Below the pieces are notes generated by a model. It was not told the DNA's origin and did no database searches. It saw nothing but the letters and a program-made list of their open reading frames with translations. The translations under genes were made by a program, and so were the position numbers. From NCBI GenBank assembly GCA_028673005.1, contig CM054116.1:74984838-75048837 (forward strand): 64,000 nt of DNA. Reading direction: 5' to 3'. Numbering within the stretch: position 1 is the stretch's first letter; each line of letters opens with the position of its first letter. Below are positions 23,585-32,400 of the stretch, piece by piece. The stretch is from Tanypteryx hageni. Lineage: Eukaryota > Arthropoda > Insecta > Odonata > Petaluridae.

Positions 23585-23745
23585 GATTTAGCGCCCCCTA
23601 TATAATGCCGCCCCGCATACCGCCCATGAATCGTTGTGAACAGAACTTCCATCTTATGATTACATAGTGCAAGCATATACCTCGATTTACCGTCAACCCC
23701 GCTTTAACGCTAGTGTCAGTGATGGACGAACGGTGGCGCTAAATC
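23585..23745. mobile_element. MITE with GATTTAGCGCC inverted ends, copy 1
   Basis: GATTTAGCGCC at 23585-23595 and GGCGCTAAATC at 23735-23745 are perfect 11-bp inverted repeats around a 161-bp segment. The interior (CCCGCATACCGCCCATGAAT, TCGTTGTGAACA, CTCGATTTACCG, CCCCGCTTTAACGCTA) recurs clearly at 51755-51914, which confirms a dispersed repeat. The superfamily is not identified because the flanking duplication is unclear. Confidence 0.75.
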
Positions 23746-23791
23746 GGGGTTTAATTGTAATAAAGAGTATAAGTATGGTGCAATGACGCAC

Positions 23792-24666
23792 ACGGTTTGG
23801 TGGAACTCCACCGTTGCTCTATACGCGGACGATTGTGCAATAATAACGCGAAGCTTCCAGCCGGAAATGGCTGTACGATATGCCACGAGGCAAACAAAAA
23901 CATTAATCGACTATTATAAAAAATGGAGAATCGAGATCAACCCCCGGAAGTCACTAGCAATCCTCTTAAAAAAAAAAAGGATGCCGATATGCCGAAGAAC
24001 ATAACAATTGAAGGTGTGGAAATTCCCTGGACGAAACACATTAAATACTTAGGATTAACGCTAGACGAAAAACTTCTGTTTGACGACCACGTTAAAAAAG
24101 TCAATCTAGCAGCGGCAGGGAAGAGAGCTAGACTCTTCCCGATTTTTAAGTCGATCGACGTGTCCAGGGAATTAATAACACACCTATACAAAACCATGCT
24201 CAGACCGGCACTTCTATACGCAGCACCAGTCTGGACAGGCTTCTTAATGCAAAAGTCCTGGAAAGTTTTAGAGATCGCGGAGAGAACAATTTTAAGGCGT
24301 ATATGCAGGACGTGGGGTCAAAATACAGAATTATATGAGACCCTCAAAGTTACACCAATTAGGGAATTCGCTAGAGACTATAAAATATCAAGCAGGTCTA
24401 AGAAATAAAACGAATGACATTCTCCGCGATCTCGCAAAAAATAAAGTGTCGGTCTGCGATATACATAAGAGAGCATTGGCATCCACAGGTGAAGAGGATA
24501 GGGTCCCACCTAAAAAACGGCGAACATAAAATAATATGGGTGAGGTGCCTATAAAAAGACAATAATTTTTATTTTATAATACGATGTTGAGTAAAGCCAC
24601 ACTGGAAGGCAACTCAGAAATTACATATACCACGGGAGGGTATGAACCACAGACGGTTTGGTGGAA
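23792..24666 (+). mobile_element. 5'-truncated jockey-like retrotransposon with 14-bp target duplication
   Basis: ACGGTTTGGTGGAA occurs exactly at 23792-23805 and again at 24653-24666, bracketing the reverse-transcriptase fragment. Reverse-transcriptase similarity begins right after the left copy (STVALYADD), as expected for target-primed insertion of a 5'-truncated element. No poly(A) tail is seen before the right copy, which is unusual for this class. Confidence 0.7.
23806..24529 (+). pseudogene. Reverse-transcriptase fragment (jockey-like), frameshifted
   Basis: The fragment opens inside the RT palm with the catalytic YADD box (ALYADDCAII), then WRIEINPRKSLAIL. It continues in another frame with EIPWTKHIKYLGLTLDEKLL, LITHLYKTMLRPALLYAAPV and ILRRICRTWG, and finally in a third stretch (KYQAGLRNKTNDILRDLAKN) to a stop at 24527-24529. 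This is the C-terminal half of a jockey-clade RT with its thumb. One frameshift falls in the A run at about 23967-23979 and a second near 24375. No endonuclease domain is present. It is a dead copy. Confidence 0.85.
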
Positions 24667-24744
24667 ATTCTTGGTTCAGTTTTATTGAATGAAATATAGT
24701 ATACTCTTAACATTAGCGGTTTTTATTATTCGCGCTTTCCATAA

Positions 24745-24981
24745 TACAGGTGGACCTCACAACTTACGAACATTCAACTTGCGAACAATTCGTACTTACG
24801 AACATTCCATGAATTGTGATTGCCTATTCAGTTAACGAGCACAGCGCCCGCACTTACGAACGCCTGGACCTGTTAGAACATGCATTAACGAATTTTACAT
24901 TGTTTCTTATGGAAAAATCAATTCAACTTACGAACACATTTCAAGGTACGCATTACGTTTGTAAGTTGGGGTCCACGTGTA
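24745..24981. mobile_element. Tigger/pogo-like MITE with TA target
   Basis: After TA at 24745-24746 the element begins CAGGTGGACCTCACAACTTA. Its right end, read on the minus strand, is CACGTGGACCCCAACTTACA, next to TA at 24980-24981. The imperfect inverted ends of about 25 bp plus TA duplication suit the pogo/Tigger group of Tc1-mariner elements. The interior has repeated ACTTACGAAC and related blocks and no coding capacity. Confidence 0.7.
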
Positions 24982-25280
24982 CTTGGTCCCAAATTGTCTT
25001 CTTCAACGTTGTCTTCTTCCAGTTCTATTTTTGCCGACCTTACCTGCTCGCTGCATGGTTCTTTAACGTATTCTTCCCATACCTGTGTTACATGCTTTGG
25101 TTCTGCGACTATCTCCCCGTGTGTATTCATAATTCTTTTATCACGGATTCCATTAGGTTTCTTCTAATTTCAGTGCCCTAGCGTACATCATATCGTCGCC
25201 ATATCCCTAACTTCTCCATCTGTTGTACTTTTCACATTTTTCCTTTTTCCAGTTTTCTCTAGTTTTATCTGTTACCCTTT
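24982..25280 (-). pseudogene. RTE-like non-LTR retrotransposon remnant
   Basis: On the minus strand the sequence encodes RIMNTHGEIVAEPKHVTQVW, EEYVKEPCSEQ and then EEDNVEEDNLGP. This matches the linker between the endonuclease and RT domains of RTE or L1-like elements (the 'xGEIvxdpxxvxxvWxeYFxxL' pattern followed by an acidic stretch). The similarity stops where the Tigger-like MITE begins at 24979-24981, so the MITE probably inserted into it. Upstream (higher coordinates) the frame is broken. Confidence 0.5.
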
Positions 25281-26100
25281 TCAACTCGTTGTTTATACAT
25301 ATATACGGCATATGAACTTGAATATTCGCGGATATAACCCACGGCGTTGTGTAAGTCGTTGATGTCAATACAGCAGTGGAGTTACAACAATCGTTAATTT
25401 AACATTCGCGGTGATTTTCAGAAATGTCGAAAGCTTACCGTACTCTTTATTTTGCTCCTTATCGAAAAATTGAAATCTTTCGAAACAAAGGTGATCTTGA
25501 TTAAACTATGGTTTAAAATATTTTTTAAATTTTAACTCGGGCCCTTTTTTTAGCCAGTTCACATATGAATAAAATTCTCTTTCCCACAGTCCAGATATTC
25601 GTCCGAAAATTAATAAGGGAGATAATCTTTATTGGAGAGATTCTCTTTCTAAAATAACCTATGAGGTGCTAAGAAAAAATACGCGTCACATATTTTTGAG
25701 CCATCTACACGCACATAAAATATAAATTAAAATCGGAATGAAATCCTTAAAAAACCTCCCTTGTTATTGCAGCAGTATGATCTTCAAATTTGAACTATGT
25801 TTTAGGAAAAGTAATGACGTTTCTTATTCTATTCATCTTTTCCGCCTACCATTCGAAATCTCTCATATTAAACATTTAAATCACATATTTTTGGAAAATA
25901 TCGGCTTTAAAACGGGATGTTGCCTTGTCCACCACGTCATTGTTAAACTTCGAGAATCAATTGTTGTCTCCACCCGCGTACGTGTAATATATACGAATGC
26001 ATAGATTGCCTTAAATTATCACAGGATTTTTCACGAAATTACGTAATCCTAATGGGACTGGTATTTAGTTTGAATTCTTTTGCTTATATAAACGACTATA
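25281..26100. other. No gene seen
   Basis: AT-rich unique sequence. The plus-strand frame 25738-26004 has no recognisable motif. Confidence 0.5.
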
Positions 26101-26104
26101 TAGA

Positions 26105-26385
26105 TGTAGAGTGAGAGAGAGAGGGGGATGTGGGGAGGGATATAAGAAGGAAGGGATATAGATGGAAGGTATATAGAGAGTACAGGGGGGTACAGAATTA
26201 GAAAAAGACGGGAGGAAAGAGATAAGAGGGAAATGGAGAAAAAGAGGGAGAGCTATGTATTGGGACAGTAGGGAATGAGAGAGGGAGGAGGTGGGAGAAA
26301 AGAGAGGCAGAGAGATGGAGAGAGAGAGGGAAGGAAAGAGAGAGACAGGGAGGGAGACAGAGGGTGGAGAGAGGGAATATTATTA
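26105..26385. repeat. GA-rich purine tract
   Basis: GAGAGAGG, GGGAGGG and GGAAGGAA-type sequence on the plus strand with few pyrimidines. Open frames across it are low complexity. Confidence 0.85.
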
Positions 26386-26419
26386 TATACACGTCATATG
26401 ACGGGCAAAACTCTAGTAA

Positions 26420-26421
<2 letters not shown>

Positions 26422-26483
<62 letters not shown>
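26422..26483. repeat. (AT)n microsatellite
   Basis: About 31 AT units, left of the repeat at 26521-26700. Confidence 0.97.
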
Positions 26484-26484
<1 letters not shown>

Positions 26485-26520
26485 CAACTTACGGAAAAGG
26501 AAAGGTAAAATAGATATATG

Positions 26521-26696
26521 GATGTCAACAAGGTGTTGGGATGAGGAAACCCAGTGAGCACTCACCAATCAGACGACTTCAGGTTGGCGAGGCCCCGGGG
26601 ATGTCGAAGCGACACACGTAAAATAACACAAAAACACAGAAACATCACAAACGTAAAGCTTTCGGAACTACTCCTTCTTCAGCTACAGAGAGAGAA

Positions 26697-26700
<4 letters not shown>
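26521..26700 (-). repeat. TA-flanked dispersed repeat, copy 1
   Basis: This is the same sequence as 61014-61140 but inverted and with about 40 extra bases (around 26553-26593). On the minus strand it reads AGCTGAAGAAGGAGTAGTTC then CGAAAGCTTTACG, then TCGCTTCGACATCCC, and ends at CCAACACCTTGTTGACATC. CTGAAGAAGGA...TCCGAAAG forms a GGA/TCC hairpin shared by both copies although the loops differ. Sequences of this style occur in the terminal regions of Penelope-like retroelements, but I cannot prove that assignment here. Confidence 0.7.

Positions 26701-26780
<80 letters not shown>
26700..26780. repeat. (TA)n microsatellite
   Basis: About 40 TA units directly joined to the right end of the dispersed repeat. 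Confidence 0.97.
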
Positions 26781-29351
26781 CTGGTTTAATGCAGGATAGA
26801 TTTACCAATTCACATTTCATTGCTAAAATAGTTTTATTTTGATTATTTTCGGCTATTCGATATGACATAATTTCCATTTAGCCCCTTATCCAGCCCGCTA
26901 AAGCACCTGCAACTGCTAATTCACGGAAAGAGCCCCTGGGAAGTGTCAAAGCCAAATCTTACTTCGGTGGGATTAAAAAAACCCAAAAACCCCGCCTATT
27001 ATTATCGGTGGCTGGGGAAGCAGAAACTACAGGTTTGCACTGATACCGATTTTCGCATTCGCATCTAAACATGAGCCTCCGCACATTTTCCCTTATCCGA
27101 TAGATAATGAATATGTTGTTTGCTTTCAACCACAATGAGTTATAGGACAAACGCAATTTAAGCCCATGTTATGTTAAATCAGCCTACGAGACCAACTCAT
27201 TTACCGCCTCCAGAGAGGTGCCGCCCTAAGGCCTTACCTAGTAATAACCACCTAGGGACAGCCCTACACTCATCTTTTTGGTTGGCACTTTCAAAAGACC
27301 TTCGCGTTATGTCGTCTGACTAAAACTGTGTGTGTAAGTGGTGTATGGAAGGAATGAGTCACACGCTTGTTAACAGATGACAAACGAGACAAAACGGTTC
27401 CTTTTACATGTGCATTCTTTCACCTACAATTGTCTTCTTATAAATCATCTAGGTTCTTATAATCACTTCAAAATCCTGTCTCATCCTTTCCATTGCAAAT
27501 ACACACACCCTCCATCGCTCGCAATTGAAAGGAGCCCTTGCAAAATCGTCTCCCTGTAAACCCTGCTAAGATTATTACTGCTACTTGTAGACATTTGTTG
27601 TTGCATAACATCAGATGAAAATGAGATAATAACATTTACTGTTACTACGTTAATATTATAATATAATTTCTTTTTGTATTCGTATGAATGCAGATATACG
27701 CCGCATTTATAGCCAGTCACTAGAATGAGGTAGATTGTTAAATCGATTCGCTAGATTAGTAGGTAGTCGCTGTGACCTTTTTTTAGGCGCTAGGTCGAAC
27801 CCAAAGTCGCTAAAAATTCGCTAGATTAGCAACATTGCCTGGGTAGTATAGTGGGGCTACCGCATTACAACTCAGGCCTTGCGTTCTTCCTCCGCGCACA
27901 TATTTAGTTCCCGTTCGCTTACGAAAACCGCTAAGGTAAACGTAACGAATTTTTTTAGTAATTTATGGGACCGCTTGCGTAAGTGCGGATTTGCGTAACC
28001 CGGGGAGTGCTGTGCATACGTCGCATTAGCACGTTGTGTACTGGATTTAGATTCCAGAACTACACTCGGTTCCTGAACATTTTCTCATATATCCAAAAAA
28101 GCACGCGAAATCTCGTGGCCGGCTCAAATGTGGCGATTTTCTTGGTTAGTCACGCTTTAATTTATCAAATTAACGATTTAAATAAACTTGTTACTTTGTA
28201 TTGTATACTTTTTTACTGTAAATAAAAGATAAAATAATATTTTAATAAATTCGTTATTGGGTGTTTTCTTTGATATTAACATTTAAAAATTTAAGAATTT
28301 CAAAATAAAATGTAAATTTAAATCATCGAATTGAAAGGCCGAAAACTGCCAGCCATATATGTAAGTAATAATTTTAAGCATCGATCGATATTGGTCGAAA
28401 ATATCTCGGGAAAATAAATGTCGTTTTTCAAAAAAATAAACGTAAAATTTTACCAAGTAGTAATTTTAAATGTCGATATTCATCGAAAATCTTTCTGGAA
28501 AATAAACGCTCATTTAAATCGTCGATTAAAAATAAAAGTCGAATTCTACCAAGCCTAGATATAACGCGCCGAGGTTTCTGCAACCATTGAATTTGGCTGA
28601 CACTACTACAAAACAGTTCGTAGCTGTATTTCATTGAAAAAATATGATTAACCTGCAAAACTGGGCCAGCTTAACTAAAAATATCCCTCGGAAACCGGTG
28701 CATGTAATATGATACGCAGGGGCAGCCAGCTGTAAACGATGCTACAACTATGAGTTCCAGACGTGAATCACGCCTTATCCATCCAACGCCAACTCTATAA
28801 CACATAATTATTATATATGATGATTTTCATATATCAAACCTATACAACGCAATGCATCTTGGGAAGATGGCTCCCGTTGTATATTTCCTTCCCTAGGTGC
28901 TTTGGTTTACTATCCTCGAAGTAATTACAATTATATCCTCTATACCTGAGCGTTATTATTTTAAACGGGTAAATTTCGCTATACGCCAAACATAATATAC
29001 GGAGATAATTATGTATGGATGGCCATATTCCGATAAACACACAAAACAAACAACGTAATCAACTTAATTCACTACACAGCTCATTGAAACAAACAACTTA
29101 AACGAATACAAGAGTATTCAAACACATACATGGAAATTATTTAGAATAGTTCATGTGACTTTTTGTCATATATGCTGATATAATGATATGTAAAAATGGC
29201 AATTTTATATTACCTATAGCATAAAACATGTTACATTACAAACAAGGCAACATATTTAGAAAATTGGTTTTTATAAACTTGTTAAAAGTATGAAATCATT
29301 TTCCATATTATATTCATTGATTTTTTGTGTGATTTAAAGATGCAACCTCAC
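26781..29351. other. No gene seen; tRNA-like half and 92-bp duplication
   Basis: At about 27838-27880, GCCTGGGTAGTATAGTGGGG resembles the 5' half of a tRNA (A box) but no proper B box follows. Around 28365-28545 two imperfect copies of a unit of about 92 bp carry TAATTTTAA(G/A)...TCG, then a CGAAAAT...GGAAAATAAA block. The remainder is AT-rich. Confidence 0.45.
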
Positions 29352-29494
29352 CTATTCGTGTGTTTCTCTTGCACCGAAGCCAAATGTTTCCGGTAGCGAT
29401 CATCAAACCACCCGTCATTCCCAAGGTCGCGAAGGCCACTACAACCCTGAAGTGACGTAACGGATCTCCACGTCCGCCCAACTTCATGCGCCAC
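29352..29494 (-). CDS. Orphan exon-like segment encoding a hydrophobic stretch
   Basis: On the minus strand, an acceptor-like TCTTCCTAG ends at 29495 and a strong donor, CGAATAG|GTGAGG, begins at 29351. The 143-base segment is open in one frame: WRMKLGGRGDPLRHFR, then a hydrophobic run of about 22 residues (VVVAFATLGMTGGLMIATGN), then IWLRCKRNTRI, leaving phase 1. A basic-flanked hydrophobic span looks like one membrane segment. The segment is clearly GC-richer than the AT-rich sequence around it, as expected of an exon. I do not recognise the family, and no partner exon was identified in the window. It is not part of frizzled. Confidence 0.4.
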
Positions 29495-32400
29495 CTAGGA
29501 AGACTATTTTAAACGAATTTGAAATACTCATTAGCTGAGCAAATGAAAGAGCCGCTATTGAGAGGATTTAATTTAAAATGTTTTACGCAGATTATACGAT
29601 CGTTTATAATTTTTTATATGCGAGGGAAAATGAAATTACGTGGTATTTTATGAAATGGTAACCAAGGCGATGCAATGTTGCTGCACTTCGCTGAATTGGA
29701 AATTGAGCACGATTTAAAATTTTAATTAAAATCACTCGGTTCCATATATTGAAATATCATATGTATTAATTAATTTGCGCACAGATTTTCTCCCATTTGC
29801 GCAAAAACTGTGAAACCAACCAATGAGGAACAAATTAAAGAGAATAAATAATAAGTGAATTATCCGACGGATTATAATCTTTGGTTCTTCACTACTTATT
29901 ATTATTTTACTACCATATGAGGCTAATTATGGATTAGTGTAAAAAAAATTAATAATTTTCAGTAGGCCATATGCGTTCCAAAAAACAGTTCAAAATTACA
30001 ATATGTGATCTTTTCAATCGTTGAACATACTCTTATTTTCAATATGTTATATATTCAGTTAATTGTATGTTAAATTCCTGAGAACAGGTAAAAAAAATAC
30101 AATCAACATTCATTAAAATCCATGATGAATGGAAAGGAAATATAAGCAAAATCTTCATCACATTACATCAAAAAGGTATTTATGTATAAAAATGTGCTTG
30201 TGATAGACAAAATAAGGGATACCAAATTCCATACGAAAGATATCGAAAATATTATTTGGAAATTCATTGCTAGTGGCAAGGAGGCAGTAAAAATAAAATA
30301 TAACAGAAAGAATTAGTCGTTTCTTTTATTAAGGGAGGGTACTTACGCGGTGCTGGATTAAAATGAAACTAATTTAAAATGGAGCCTAAAATAGCGAGAC
30401 AGTTATTCAATCACATCATTATAATAAACGATGGGAAAGAACCAGGCAACGTTATCTTCTCCTTTTTCATTAAGGATGAAACTACAGGCTTTGTATGAGA
30501 GAAAGATGAAACCCAATTTCCAATTTTTTTCACGTGGTTATCGACTAAATCTAATAGTATTTGAACTCTGACATGATGAAACATTTTTCTTCCAAGACTA
30601 TTTTACATTATAAAAATAGGCTGAATTTGTTACCGATTAAAATTGTCCAGCATGACACACACTGTAGCTTAATAATTAGAAATATTAATTACTTTTATTA
30701 CAATACCATGATTATGAAAATCATATTACGATCGGGGATTTATTGACACTAGCGTTTTATCTACTGTTATGTATTGAGAAATGGAAAAATAATTTACAAC
30801 AATTATGCTTTTACAATTTCCAAGTATAAATGTTGAATAGTTTCAGAATCATGATTTTACGCCCTAAAATTTATCAAGCCGTTTGTTTATTTCATTTGTT
30901 TAATAATCGCCTTCTGGTCAAAATTGAAGAAAAACCAGCTACGCAGGTTGAAGTGATGATACGATCTGTACATTAATGTTAAGTTGGCATTAAAAGAAAA
31001 AAATCACTTTTAATTTTAAAGCACAGAACGCGGGTTAAAGATTTTTCCGAAGGAATCAAATCGTATAAAATAATCCACAAACAAAACAAGCATAAAGATT
31101 GTTTTAGAGCAATAAGAGACGATAAAAGGGGCGTGAAACCTGCGAGTGAAATTTCTTAGAAACATCTTGAAGCAGTGCAACCCCTGCCACCTACCACTTT
31201 GGTCAATCGCGCGGTGACACGTAGATGCATAACGACGCATCGCATCATTCAAACTATTCCGTCAAATTCGCATTAGAGAGAAATTCGAGTTCGAGCGACA
31301 CAATTCATCATAAATTCGTTACTATTAAATTCACTCCCCTCACAATTGACCCGTTTAGGTAAAAAAAAACAAAGAAGCGACACGTGGTCCTCCTTCGTGT
31401 CCGACAATCGTGATGGAACCACCCACTTTTTTCGGAGGCAACTCTTTCCGCCGACTTCCGTTTGGCCAGAGGTGCGGATTCTTTCTCTCTCTCTCGACCT
31501 CGTTCCTATCGTCACGTCGAATTCTCCCTTTAAAAAAATGCATCCCAGTAACCCTACCATCTCCTCCCCCTTTGCCGTTGATTCCACCGATCGATTCCCA
31601 AATAATACCGTAGTCTCGAGGCACGCCACCTAAAACCCAAGGGTAACAGAAAGAGAGAGAGACACTAAACGGTCATCTTGCCGTGCATTGAAGAGAGAGA
31701 GAGGTCCTAACGGCTGAGTCGACTGCCGTTTTCAAAGTCCACCCACGCAAAAGGAAAGAGGGAAAACACGCCAGCAGGAAAATTCATCCCACGGGAAAGG
31801 AGGAGAGGGTTTAGGGGGTGGAAAGCGAATGGAAGGGGTGGTCAAAATGGAGGTGAATTTAGGGAGAGGAAGGGTGGGAGAGATAGGAGTGGATGGTCTA
31901 AAATGGAGAGTTTTAGAGGAGGGAGGGAAAGGGTGGAAGTGGAGAGGGGTGGTGAGGGGAGAGGGGAAGGGGATGGTGGGGGGAGACGGTTGGGCGTATC
32001 CTCGGGGAAAGGCGTGCGTGCTGTTCTCCCAAGTTGCGGATAGCCGCCCCTTCTCAAACACCTGCTGTTCCCGTATAAATTACCGGATGGGTCCGGCGAG
32101 TGCAAGAGCAGGGCCCAGCGCTGGTACACGAGGGCCACCTCGACCCTCGTACCCATTCTTCTCAGAAAGAGGAACTTGGGGGAAAAATTTTTGACCGAAA
32201 ACAACCGACTTGTAGTAGAACAAACCCGCGAATGCCCCTTTATGAAAATAGCGAGAGACGACGCGCGCTTTATACGCGGTTAGAAGAAAATCCGCGTCTT
32301 TATTTTTAACTTTTTCTGACCGGGTCATCAGGCGTCCGCTGCCGGCGGAAATGGATGATGTTCGGAAAAATGTATAGTTCGACACTCTGCCTGCGCGATA

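Noticed and set aside
30346..30383. 38-base exon-like segment on the minus strand with a strong GTAAGTACC donor
   Set aside because: Stops in all frames, so not coding. It could be noncoding, but there is no further evidence.
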